Assembly: GCF_021261325.1 (NCBI RefSeq)
Contig: NZ_JAJSBI010000008.1
Coordinates: forward strand, 248,001-312,000
DNA length: 64,000 bases
Source: Streptomyces guryensis
GTDB lineage: Bacteria; Actinomycetota; Actinomycetes; Streptomycetales; Streptomycetaceae
Reading direction: 5' to 3'
Made by a program: the position numbers and the translations under genes. Below are positions 33,829 to 42,394 of the stretch, piece by piece. Each line of letters opens with the position of its first letter. Within the stretch, counting starts at the first letter, position 1. Under the pieces are notes generated by a model, which saw only the letters and a list, made by a program, of their open reading frames with translations, ran no database searches and was not told the DNA's origin.

Positions 33829-35091
33829 CTACGCCCAGGCCGGCTGCTGCCGGGCCCTCGGGTCCGGCAGCAGCCCGATCTGGTACAGCCGGTCCAACGG
33901 CGTGAGCGGATGCGCGCCGAGCCCGGACATGTTGTGCATGACCGTGTACCGGATCCGGGCGTTGGCGCCCGTGTACCGCAGGGCACGCCGCCCCAGGAGC
34001 CTGCCCTGCCACGACAGATCCGTCACCATTCGGGCCGCGCTGTGGCTGGTACGGCCCACCAACGTCAGCGCCGCATGCCGCCGTTGCCCGTAGGCCGACA
34101 GGGCGCGGTCCACCGACAGGGCTGTCAACTCGCCGCAGGCATCCAGGACTTCGGCGAGGCAGGCGGCGTCGGCGACCGCGCTGTTCATGCCCTGCGCGGC
34201 CATCGGGTGCACGATGTGCCCGCAGTCGCCGACCAGCGCCAGGCCCGGCAGGGTGAGCCGGGGCGCGAGCGCCCGCGACACGGGTAGCGTCTGCCGCCGG
34301 TGCACAGCCTCCCGTATCCGGTCCTCCAACGGCGTGAGCGCCGGGGTGTCCCGGACCAGGGCGGCCGCCCAGCGGTCGACCGACTCGGGGCTCGCCGCAC
34401 GCAGTTCGTCGGGCTCCACCTGCGCGTACAGGCGGATGCGACGGCCGGGCAGCGGGTAGCGCAGCCGCAGCCCGCGCGCGGTGACGTACGCGGAGAAGTC
34501 GGAGTCGATGCCGGGTGCGTCGGTCAGCTCCATCGCGACCAGCCGGTGCCGATACTCCCGCCGGTCCCACTCGATGCCGGCCGACTTCCGCAGCCGGGAC
34601 GAGACTCCGTCGGCCGCGATGACCAACGGCGCCTCGACCGTCGTGACTTCGCGGCCCTCTTTGAGCCGTACGCCCGTGATCCGGCCCGCCGGGCCCCGCA
34701 CCAGGCCGTCGGCGACGACGCCCCGGAGCACCTCGACGGAAGGCGGCAGCGCCTCGGTGAACGCCCGCAGGATGGCCGGATAGTCGTGCGCGAGCAGCCA
34801 GTTGGCGCCGTCGGGCAGCAGTCCGTAGTCCAGCGCCATTCGCGCGGTGCCGTCCTGGTCCCGGGCGACGAGCCGGTCGAGCCGGAGCGCACCCGCCTTC
34901 TCCAGGTGGTCGCTCACACCCCACGTGCGCAGGACCCGCAGCGAACCCGGCTGGAAGACCTCGCCCTTGGCGACCGGGCGGATCTCCGGCTGCTTGTCCA
35001 CGAGCAGCACGCGCAGGCCGAGCCGCCCCAGCGCGCAGGCGGTCGCGAGACCGCCGACGCCCGCACCGCACACCACCACCTCGGGGCTCAC
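33829..35091 (-). CDS. FAD-dependent monooxygenase (candidate terpene epoxidase)
   Basis: 420 residues, group A flavoprotein monooxygenase. GAGVGGLATACALGRLGLRV at residues 7-27 is the FAD Rossmann motif with the end VLLVDKQ. ADGVSSRLRKSAG is the DG motif, and LVGDCGHIVHPMAAQGMNSA near 285 the GD motif. The GTG start overlaps the cyclase stop by GTGA. Last gene of a five-gene translationally coupled operon. In meroterpenoid pathways such an enzyme epoxidises the terminal double bond of the prenyl chain so that a squalene-hopene-like cyclase can start from the epoxide; the adjacent cyclase makes that the best guess. Confidence 0.85.
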   Translation of the reverse strand: MSPEVVVCGAGVGGLATACALGRLGLRVLLVDKQPEIRPVAKGEVFQPGSLRVLRTWGVSDHLEKAGALRLDRLVARDQDGTARMALDYGLLPDGANWLLAHDYPAILRAFTEALPPSVEVLRGVVADGLVRGPAGRITGVRLKEGREVTTVEAPLVIAADGVSSRLRKSAGIEWDRREYRHRLVAMELTDAPGIDSDFSAYVTARGLRLRYPLPGRRIRLYAQVEPDELRAASPESVDRWAAALVRDTPALTPLEDRIREAVHRRQTLPVSRALAPRLTLPGLALVGDCGHIVHPMAAQGMNSAVADAACLAEVLDACGELTALSVDRALSAYGQRRHAALTLVGRTSHSAARMVTDLSWQGRLLGRRALRYTGANARIRYTVMHNMSGLGAHPLTPLDRLYQIGLLPDPRARQQPAWA

Positions 35092-36755
35092 CGGGTGCTC
35101 CCCTGCCGGAAACGGGACAGTGCGCGCAGCGCGAGCCCCTGGGTGAGGGGTGGCATCGCGTAGCGGGACACGTGCCGGACGTACTCGTTGACCGGCGCGG
35201 CCGGCCAGCCGCCGTCGGAAAGCCGGGCGGCGAGCAGCCAACGCACCGCGGACAGCAGCGAGCCGGGGTCCGCGCCGGCGGCCAGCAGAGCCGACAGCGC
35301 CCACGCGGTCTCCTCGACCGTGCCGGCGTCCGCCGGATCGCCGGTGCCCCAGGAGCCGTCCTCCCGCTGTGTGCGCTCCAGCCACTGCCGGGCGCGTACG
35401 GCGGCGGGGTCGTCGCCGAGGCCCGCGCGGACGAAGGTCTGCAGCACGGCGGAGGTCCCCGCGGTGTGCATCCGGTACCAGACCGACTCCCAACTCCCGT
35501 CCGGGTGCTGGACCTTGGCCAGCCAGCGCAGCGCCTTGCGGACCCGTCGGTCGTCGGCGCCGATCCCGGAGTCGAGCAGCCCGTCCAGGGCCTGCGCGGT
35601 CATGTGCGGGCACGGGCCGCTGTTGGCGACCTTCGTGTTGCGTACGCACAGCCCCCACGAACCACGGCTGTCCTGCTGGAGGGTGAGCCAGGTGACGCCG
35701 CGCCGGACGGCGTCGGCCTGGTCGGTGCCCGGCAGCCTGCACAGCGCCGAGACGATCTCGCCGGTCTCCAGCGTGGCCGGCCAGCCGCGCGTGCCCGACC
35801 AGCCCCAGAAACCGGGCGGGCAGCCGAACGCCGTGAACGGCTCGTGCTGCTGCAGCCGCAGGAAGAGTGACTTGACCGGACCGAGGCGGGGGTCCTCGCC
35901 GTAGCCCGCCGCGAGCAGCCCGTGGGTCGCGTACATGGTCCAGGTGAGGTCCAGGGGGCCGGAGTTCCATGAACCGTCCGCGTTGACCTGCTCCCTGAAC
36001 CAGCGCACCGCGCCCTCGACCATGTCCCGGCCGAGCCCCGCCCGGGCGAGACCGGCGACGATCAGGCCGGTCACCCAGGCGTCCTCGCACCAGCCGCCGG
36101 TACTGCCCTCGTGCTCGTACACCTGGCGGATCACGGACAGCGCGTTGGGCTCGGCCCAACCGGCCAGTAGGCGCTGGAACCCGGTGAGCGGCTTGTGCCG
36201 GCTCTGCGCGAGGGCGAGGGCGGAGACCATGGGGGCACGCAGGTCGAACAGACGCCGGTACAGGCCGGGCAGCAGCGCCAGCTCCAGCGGGAAGCGACGC
36301 ATGTCCCGCGGGTCCATCCAGCCGACGTAGGAGTAGAACTGACGGCACCAGGCGACCACTTCGAAGTGCGGAACGGCATCCAGCCCGCCGTAGCGGCGCA
36401 TCCACTCCTGCCCGGCCTTGATCCGGTCCGACTCCGTGTCGGCCGCTACCAGTTGGAGTACGGCGGTGGCGACCGCCGTGGAACCCGGCTCCGACTCCTG
36501 CCCCGGGACCATGCTCCAGCCGCCGTCCTCGGCCTGGACGGAACCCAGCCACGCGACGCCCCGGGTCATCAAGTCCTTCGAGCCCTCCGGATCCGCGAAG
36601 TGCAGCGCGCTGACGGCGCCGACGGTGCTGAGCGTGGTGGCGAGCGACGAGATCCCGTAGTCGAACACACCGTCCGGCCGCTGCGCGGCGAACAGCGCTT
36701 CGGCGGCCTCTTCGATCGCCTGGGAGACCTCGTCCACGAGCAGGGGCGTGCTCAT
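35088..36755 (-). CDS. squalene-hopene-cyclase-like terpene cyclase, no DxDD motif
   Basis: 555 residues built of prenyltransferase/squalene-oxidase repeats. Recurrent Q-x-x-D/E-G-x-W boxes are seen (QAEDGGWSMV, QVNADGSWNSG, QHPDGSWESVWY, QREDGSWGTG), as in class II cyclases. The catalytic DxDD found in squalene-hopene and bacterial diterpene class II cyclases is not seen; acidic candidates are GPLDLTW and GTVEETAW. That fits enzymes that protonate an epoxide with fewer acids, like oxidosqualene or meroterpenoid cyclases, or a different activity. ATGA overlap with the UbiA gene upstream and GTGA with the FAD enzyme downstream. AAAGGA provides the ribosome site. Confidence 0.82.
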   Translation of the reverse strand: MSTPLLVDEVSQAIEEAAEALFAAQRPDGVFDYGISSLATTLSTVGAVSALHFADPEGSKDLMTRGVAWLGSVQAEDGGWSMVPGQESEPGSTAVATAVLQLVAADTESDRIKAGQEWMRRYGGLDAVPHFEVVAWCRQFYSYVGWMDPRDMRRFPLELALLPGLYRRLFDLRAPMVSALALAQSRHKPLTGFQRLLAGWAEPNALSVIRQVYEHEGSTGGWCEDAWVTGLIVAGLARAGLGRDMVEGAVRWFREQVNADGSWNSGPLDLTWTMYATHGLLAAGYGEDPRLGPVKSLFLRLQQHEPFTAFGCPPGFWGWSGTRGWPATLETGEIVSALCRLPGTDQADAVRRGVTWLTLQQDSRGSWGLCVRNTKVANSGPCPHMTAQALDGLLDSGIGADDRRVRKALRWLAKVQHPDGSWESVWYRMHTAGTSAVLQTFVRAGLGDDPAAVRARQWLERTQREDGSWGTGDPADAGTVEETAWALSALLAAGADPGSLLSAVRWLLAARLSDGGWPAAPVNEYVRHVSRYAMPPLTQGLALRALSRFRQGSTR

Positions 36756-37753
36756 GTCACAGAGTCCTTTCGTAGGAGGGCGGCCGGCACGGGCGGGATT
36801 TCGTGGCCCGGACGCATCAGCTTCTGGGTGATGAGCGAGAACAGCAGCACGGGCACGACAACCGCGGCAGCAGTGCCGGGGCCTCGGCCACCGGCCAGCA
36901 CGGCGGCGGCCAGCACCAGGCGTTCGGCGACCAGGACTTCGTGGGCGCGCAGCGCGGACCGGGCGTCGATCGCCGTGCCCGACCGCAGCAGCGGCACGAA
37001 GGAGATCGCGCCGATCACCGCGGCCAGGCCCAGGAACGCGTGGTAGCCGTCGGGGTCACGGGGAGTGCCCGCCGTGGCCGAGGCCAGCAGCGCGAGCCCA
37101 CCCGTGTACAGGCCGAGGGCCAGCCGGACCGCGTGCCGCACCCCCCGCCGTACCGGCACCGACCGGTAGCCGCCGGCCCGGTCGCCGTCCACGTCCCGTA
37201 CGGTGCCGACCAGATTGGTCGAGGTGTCGTGCAGGAGGAATCCGGCGGCAACCGGCAGCAGCGACCACGGCGGCAGCGGCTGCGCGATCATCCCGCCGAT
37301 GACGATCGCCAGGGCGGTCAGGACACCGCGGGCCACGTTCCCGGACAGGCCGCGCTTCTTGAACACGCGGCTGTAGCCGACGATCCCCGCCATCGCGAGC
37401 AGGAACAGCGGCAGGATTCGCCAGTTGGCACCCACCGCGAGGACCGCGCTGGCCGCCGCACACACGATCCCGCTCGTCAGCGCGGCGTCGCAGGACAGGC
37501 GGCCCGAGGGGATGGGCCGTTGGGGTTTGCCGATGGCGTCCAGGCCCCGGTCCATCCAGTCGCCCAGATAGTGCCCCGACAGCCAGCCGAGCGCGGGTGC
37601 GACGGCGGCGACCAGCAGCGTGCCCGCGCCGGAGCCCCCGGCCCACACCGCTCCGGCGAGGCCGAGCAGGAGGGGATAGCAGGTCGTGTACGGGCGCCAG
37701 GTCTGCACATGGGCGACGACGGCCCCGCGGACCCGCTCCGATCGGCCGGGCAC
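36752..37753 (-). CDS. UbiA-family membrane prenyltransferase
   Basis: 333 residues, about eight or nine helices. The first Asp-rich motif is GDWMDRGLDAIGKPQRPIPSG near residue 63 and the second DVDGDRAGGYRSVPV near 188, which bind Mg2+ and the prenyl diphosphate. The start PYTTCYPLLLGLAGAVW resembles geranylgeranylglyceryl-phosphate-type and secondary-metabolite UbiA enzymes. GTG start 2 bp after the polyprenyl synthase stop, ATGA overlap with the cyclase. Expected job: move the C15-C20 chain from the synthase onto an acceptor, unknown here. The acceptor could derive from the aminotransferase product. Confidence 0.85.
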   Translation of the reverse strand: MPGRSERVRGAVVAHVQTWRPYTTCYPLLLGLAGAVWAGGSGAGTLLVAAVAPALGWLSGHYLGDWMDRGLDAIGKPQRPIPSGRLSCDAALTSGIVCAAASAVLAVGANWRILPLFLLAMAGIVGYSRVFKKRGLSGNVARGVLTALAIVIGGMIAQPLPPWSLLPVAAGFLLHDTSTNLVGTVRDVDGDRAGGYRSVPVRRGVRHAVRLALGLYTGGLALLASATAGTPRDPDGYHAFLGLAAVIGAISFVPLLRSGTAIDARSALRAHEVLVAERLVLAAAVLAGGRGPGTAAAVVVPVLLFSLITQKLMRPGHEIPPVPAALLRKDSVT

Positions 37754-37755
37754 GA

Positions 37756-38775
37756 CTAGGCGCCCCGGCGCACGGTCAGGTCCGCGACCGCCGCGAGCAC
37801 GTCGGCGGCCTCGGACCGTGGCAGCACGCCGAGCCGGGCCTTGGCCCGCTCGGCCTGGGCACGCGACTGGACCTGGGCCAGCTCCAGCGCACCGGTCGCG
37901 ACCAGCACGTCGTGCAGTTCGGCGAAGGTGGCCTCGGGGGACGTCCCGCCGCCGAGGGCGAGCTCCAGCCGCCGCCGTACCACCGGACTGCCCGTCCGGT
38001 ACGCGAGCAGCACCGGGAAGGTGGGGCGCAGGTTGGCCGCGTCGCTCGTGGCGGGCTTGCCGGTGACCGACGAGTCCGCGAGATAGGGCAGCAGGTCGTC
38101 GTACATCTGGAAGGAGAGCCCCACGTGTTCGGCGAACGCCGTGACCGCGTCGGTCTCCTCCGGCGTACCGCCGCTGAGCAGTGCCCCGGCCCGGCACGCG
38201 CCGCGCAGCAGGGCCCCGGTCTTCAGCGAGGCCATCTCCCGGTAGGCGTCCAAGCTGCAGCCCTGAGGCCCGGCGGCAGCCAGCAGGGACTCCTGGACCT
38301 GGCCCCGGCACATGTCCTCACCCGCCTGCGCGAGCACCCGCACCGCGGCCAGTACGGCGGCCTCCGGTACCCCGAGCGCGGCGCACTCGGCGACGGCCGA
38401 GAACACCCGGAACAGCAGGCCGTCACCGGTGGCGATGGCGTCCGGGATGCCGTATCGGGCGTGCACGGAGTCCTGTCCGCGCCTCAGGTCGTCGCCGTCG
38501 ATGACGTCGTCGTGGATGAGCGAGGCGACGTGCAGGTACTCCACGGCCAGCGCCGCCGGCACCACCTTGTCGCGCGAACCGCCGGTCGCCTCCGCGGCAG
38601 TGACCAGGAGCAGCGGCCGCAGCAGCTTGCCGGGCGCGAGCAGCCCGTAACGGGCTATCTCCTGCATCCGGTCACCGTCGGCGGGCCAGCGGACGTCGAG
38701 TTCCCGGCGAAGCGCGTCGGCCGTCGAGGACAGTTCTTGTACGGCCGCGCGGACGGCGACTGCCTCGGCGGTCAT
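37756..38775 (-). CDS. polyprenyl diphosphate synthase (GGPP-type)
   Basis: 339 residues. First Asp-rich motif HDDVIDGDDLRRG at about residue 87, with LRPLLLV before it. The second motif is YDDLLPYLAD near 225, where the last Asp of the usual DDxxD is replaced by Pro with an Asp further on. Chain length is probably C20 by resemblance, but the residues just before the first motif (YLHVASLIHDD) do not settle it. It overlaps the aminotransferase stop by ATGA. It supplies the prenyl substrate for the neighbouring UbiA enzyme. Confidence 0.87.
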   Translation of the reverse strand: MTAEAVAVRAAVQELSSTADALRRELDVRWPADGDRMQEIARYGLLAPGKLLRPLLLVTAAEATGGSRDKVVPAALAVEYLHVASLIHDDVIDGDDLRRGQDSVHARYGIPDAIATGDGLLFRVFSAVAECAALGVPEAAVLAAVRVLAQAGEDMCRGQVQESLLAAAGPQGCSLDAYREMASLKTGALLRGACRAGALLSGGTPEETDAVTAFAEHVGLSFQMYDDLLPYLADSSVTGKPATSDAANLRPTFPVLLAYRTGSPVVRRRLELALGGGTSPEATFAELHDVLVATGALELAQVQSRAQAERAKARLGVLPRSEAADVLAAVADLTVRRGA

Positions 38776-39917
38776 ACGGGGGGCTCCTTCTCAGGGGACT
38801 GAGCTGTGGGGACGTCGGGTTCCCTAGGGGTCGGAGCGGGGGTCGGCACGGGCGCAGGCGTGGTCGTGGCGGTGGCTGTGCCGGTGGCCGCGGCGGCGAC
38901 GGGCGCTGTGTTCGCCGTGGGCTCCCGCGCGGCGAACTCCTTCGCCAGCGCCAGGACCGCGTCGTTGGCCTCCGGGGAGCCGGTGCTCACGCGCACCCCC
39001 GCCCCGGCGATCTCGCGCACCACCACGCCGTGGGCCGCCAGATGGTCGACGAACGCCTGGTTGCGCCCACCGAGCGGCACCCACAGGAAGTTGCCACCGC
39101 TGGGCGGGACGTCCCAGCCCAGGTCGAGCAACCCGGCCCGCACCCGGTCGCGTTCGCGGGCCACCTCGGCGCACTGCTCCCTCATCAGGCCCTCGGCGTC
39201 GAGCGCGACCGATGCGGCGGCCTGGGCCGGCGTGCTCACCCGGAAGAACGGCGTCATCCTGCGCAACGGGGCGGCCACGGTCGGCGGTGCGACGAGATAT
39301 CCGACGCGCAGCCCGAGCAGGCCGTGCGACTTGGAGAAGGTGCGCACCACGGCGACGCGCTCGTCGTCCGCGGCGAGGGCCAGCGCATCGGCGAGCGTGC
39401 CGGGCTCGGCGAACTCCCGGTACGCCTCGTCGACCAGAACCAGCACGTGGGGCGGCAACGCGGCCAGGAACTCGACCAGTTGGTCATGGCCGAGCACCTC
39501 GCCGGTCGGGTTGTCCGGATTGCACAGCAGGACGACACGCGTCCGGTCCGTCACGGCCTCGGCCAGGGAGGCCATGTCGTGCCGGGGACCGTCCGACGGC
39601 ACCGCGACCGGTTCGGCGCCGGTGTTGCGGATGAGCAGCGGATACATCTCGAACGACGGCCAGGCGTGCACCACTTCGGTGCCGGGGCCGGCGTGTGCAC
39701 TCAGGAACATCTGGAGCAGTGCGCCCGATCCGGGGCCGGTCACCACACGATCGGCGGGCAGTCCGAGCCGGCCCGCCAACTTCTCGGTGAGGCCCGTGGC
39801 GAGCGGGTCGAGGGTGAGATGGGCGCACTCACCGACCTCGCGGACAGCCTCGGACACGCCGGGCAACAGCGGAGACTGATTTTCGTTCAAGGCCAGCTGA
39901 TGAATTACGGAAACCAA
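38772..39917 (-). CDS. PLP aminotransferase, histidinol-phosphate aminotransferase-like
   Basis: 381 residues, fold type I. The N terminus LALNENQSPLLPGVSEAV is HisC-like. NPDNPTGEVL, VLVDEAYREF, and RTFSKSHGLLGLRVGYL with the PLP Lys near 195 are all present. The start is set at TTG 39917: AGGAAGG lies seven bases upstream and no ATG or GTG fits. The last 45 residues are an Ala/Thr/Pro tail absent from normal HisC. First gene of the operon, overlapping the polyprenyl synthase. As chromosomal hisC is normally within the his operon, this copy is probably a pathway enzyme converting an amino acid or a ketone, perhaps an aromatic one. Confidence 0.82.
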   Translation of the reverse strand: MVSVIHQLALNENQSPLLPGVSEAVREVGECAHLTLDPLATGLTEKLAGRLGLPADRVVTGPGSGALLQMFLSAHAGPGTEVVHAWPSFEMYPLLIRNTGAEPVAVPSDGPRHDMASLAEAVTDRTRVVLLCNPDNPTGEVLGHDQLVEFLAALPPHVLVLVDEAYREFAEPGTLADALALAADDERVAVVRTFSKSHGLLGLRVGYLVAPPTVAAPLRRMTPFFRVSTPAQAAASVALDAEGLMREQCAEVARERDRVRAGLLDLGWDVPPSGGNFLWVPLGGRNQAFVDHLAAHGVVVREIAGAGVRVSTGSPEANDAVLALAKEFAAREPTANTAPVAAAATGTATATTTPAPVPTPAPTPREPDVPTAQSPEKEPPV

Positions 39918-40553
39918 GACGGCGCCTTCCTGTCTTCGCACCGATGGGGGGTGGGCGGCGACGGCAAACCGAATCTTGACAACGCTGTCATGAAGGAAAC
40001 GGAGATCATGCGCGAACGGCGCGAGGGTGGCTTCGGGGCTTCCCTGGTTCGGCCGGGTGCAATCGCGGAAAGTGGGGGGGAATTTCTTCCGACACCGGGC
40101 TTGCCGATGCCGACTGACGATCAGTCTGACCACACGACGCGGCGGTGCGCAAGAAGCAGAATCCACGCCATGAGCTTGCGGCGCACCGCCGGATTCCGCC
40201 CCAAGCAATTCCCCAACAGGCCTGAGGGACAGGCGGCAAAGCCAGATATATCCCCCATGACCCCACGTTTTTCAGCGCACGCCAAGAGCAACGCGTTTTT
40301 CGCTTTGCCGTTTATTGAAGTTTTTTTGGGTGACTATTTTGGAAGTTCAGCTGGTTGCGGGAAGTGGGTGGGTGACGTGAGGAAGTGGCGGACCTGGTAC
40401 TCGCCAAGGCCGGCTGGACTCAGGGCTCCGGCAACCCGGCCGGCCCTTGGGCCTTCCCCCTGTTTGGATGCAGGCCGAACGGACAATGATCGAAAGAGAA
40501 TTCACCACTCCGCTTTCACCGCGTGCTTGTGACTTCAGAGGGGAATCCCGGCC
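39918..40553. promoter_or_regulatory. divergent control region of the terpenoid operon and P450
   Basis: 636 bp without a gene. TGACA-ACGC-TGTCA, a perfect 5-bp-arm palindrome, lies at 39977-39990, about 60 bp before the aminotransferase start. A notably AT-rich patch lies at 40262-40345 (runs of T, TTTATTGAAG), unusual for this genome. GAGGGGA at 40538 is the P450 ribosome site. No regulator gene is seen in the cluster itself. Confidence 0.5.
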
Positions 40554-41759
40554 ATGCCCGAGACCGCACCCGCCCGCCGGGCCATACCGAGAGAGCGGAC
40601 GCAGGGCTGTCCCTTCGACCCTCCGGCAGCCCTGCGTGAACTGCAGGACAAGGACCCGGTCTGCCCGGTCGTCATGGCGGACGGGAGCAGCGGCTGGCTC
40701 CTGACCCGGCACGAGGACGTCCGCGCGGTGCTCGGCGACTACCAGCGCTTCACCTCGCGCGGTGAACTGCGCAACTCGGCGCTCGACGGCCAGGTCACCG
40801 CCGCCCGCCCCGCAAAGCCCGGCGAAATCAACTCGGTTGATCCGCCGGAGCACACGCGGCTGCGCCGCAAGCTGTCCGGCATGTTCACCACCAGCCGCAT
40901 GACACAGCTGACGGAACGCATCACGGCCATCGTGGACGATGTCCTGGACGCGATGGACCGCTTCGCACCACCGGTGGACCTGGTGCAGGAGTTCGCGCAG
41001 CCCATCCCCTCCCTGGTCATCTGCGAGCTGATGGGCGTCGAATACGCGGAGCGTGACGTCTTCCAGGAGAAGACCACGAACATGCTCGCCCTCTCGGCCA
41101 CCCCCGAGCAGTACCTGGCGGCGCTCGACGACATCTACGCGTACGTCACCGACCTCGTCGAACGCAAGCGCGCGCACCCCACGGACGACATCCTCAGCAA
41201 TCTCGCAGCCGAGGAGGAACTGACGACCGAGGAGGTCTCCCGGATGGGTCTGGCGCTGCTCGCGGCGGGCCACGAGACCACGGCGCACATGCTGGCGCTG
41301 GGCACCTTCGCCCTGCTCCGGAGTCCCGACCAGCTCGCCGCCCTGCGCGCGGACCCGGCCCTGATCACCGGCGCGGTCGAGGAACTCCTGCGCTACCTGA
41401 CCATCGCCCAGTACGGTGCGGAGCGCGCTGCGACCGGGGACGTCGAGATCCGCAGTCGGCTGATCCGCAAGGGCGACGTGGTCGTACCGGCGCTGATGGC
41501 CGCCAACCGCGACCCGCACCGCTTCGATGAGCCTGACGTCCTGGACATCACCCGCCGCACGGCCGGACATATGGCCTTCGGCTTCGGCATCCACCAGTGC
41601 CTGGGCCAGCAGCTCGCCCGCGTGGAACTGCGGATTGCCTACCGGGCCCTGTTCGACCGCTTCCCGACACTCCGGCTGGCCGTACCGCCGGACAAGGTAC
41701 CGCTGCGCACGGACTCGGTGACGTACGGGCTCGCGGCGCTGCCCGTCGCCTGGGGGTGA
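40554..41759 (+). CDS. cytochrome P450 (CYP105-like)
   Basis: 401 residues, soluble bacterial P450. I-helix oxygen-binding motif AGHETT near residue 238, ExxR in EELLRY near 276, heme loop FGFGIHQCLG at 341-350 with the Cys ligand, then QQLARVEL. The N terminus with CPFDPP and the RLRRKLSGMFTTSRM C-helix fit the CYP105 and related families. It needs ferredoxin and reductase from elsewhere. Divergent from the terpenoid operon across a shared control region, it is the likely oxidative tailoring step. Length normal, all key residues present. Confidence 0.92.
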   Translation: MPETAPARRAIPRERTQGCPFDPPAALRELQDKDPVCPVVMADGSSGWLLTRHEDVRAVLGDYQRFTSRGELRNSALDGQVTAARPAKPGEINSVDPPEHTRLRRKLSGMFTTSRMTQLTERITAIVDDVLDAMDRFAPPVDLVQEFAQPIPSLVICELMGVEYAERDVFQEKTTNMLALSATPEQYLAALDDIYAYVTDLVERKRAHPTDDILSNLAAEEELTTEEVSRMGLALLAAGHETTAHMLALGTFALLRSPDQLAALRADPALITGAVEELLRYLTIAQYGAERAATGDVEIRSRLIRKGDVVVPALMAANRDPHRFDEPDVLDITRRTAGHMAFGFGIHQCLGQQLARVELRIAYRALFDRFPTLRLAVPPDKVPLRTDSVTYGLAALPVAWG

Positions 41760-41764
41760 GCCGG

Positions 41765-42300
41765 CCGGGTGAGGGTGGTGCCCGGCGGACCCGCCCGTCA
41801 GCAGAGGCACGTCTGCGAGCCGCCCTCCCAGCCCGAGCCGAACCCCGACCCGCCCGCTCCCGAGGAGGCGGCCCTGGTTCTGAACACCGCCTGGCAACGG
41901 GACCTGGACTGGGGAACGTTCCCGTTCATGACGATGGTCACCGGCTCACGCCGCGGCGAGATGTGCGCTCTGCGTGGGTCGGACATCAACCTCGACCGTC
42001 TCGAACTCTTCGTGAAGCACTCCAACAACGGCCGCAGGATCCGGCGAAGCCGACAGCTCCGCCCCGCTCGTGCCGTCGAGCGTCAGCCAGCGTTACCGCC
42101 GCCTCACGAAGAAGCTGAAGGTTCACGCCCACCGGCTGAAGGACCTGCGTTCGTACAACGCGACCTGACTCCTGGGCGCCGGTGCCGACGTACGAGCGGT
42201 CCCTGGCCGCGTCGGATCCGGACCGCCGGCCTCCCGCCCGGAGCAGACCGACGGCCGGACCGCACAACACCCTCGGCCACAAAGATGTCGGCCTGCCCTG
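41765..42300 (+). pseudogene. tyrosine integrase remnant with frameshifts
   Basis: ALVLNTAWQRDLDWGTFPFM, then MVTGSRRGEMCALRGSDINL, is the catalytic-domain start with the first Arg (GSRRGE). About 150 bp further a different frame reads RLTKKLKVHAHRLKDLRSYNA, stop, LLGAGADVRAV. This is the H-x-L-R box region with a frameshift and a stop codon, followed by a TLGHKDVG-like scrap. The gene is decayed and lacks its N-terminal part. It borders the terpenoid cluster on the right, mirroring the remnant at 31.3-31.6 kb. Confidence 0.65.
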
Positions 42301-42394
42301 AACCGGCGTTCGAGAGCACGGGGATCAGCCACGACGTCCGACTCGATCTCCCAGTTGAGGCCGTGGAGAGGAACCAGGCGCCAGGAGCTGGGCG

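Noticed and set aside
33829..36552. 907-codon minus-strand frame ending in the FAD monooxygenase
   Set aside because: Its first 487 codons are a shadow of the cyclase gene; the GTGA overlap at 35088-35091 marks the real start.
40347..41897. 516-codon frame antisense to the P450 gene
   Set aside because: No domain, unbalanced composition, while the plus strand has all P450 motifs.
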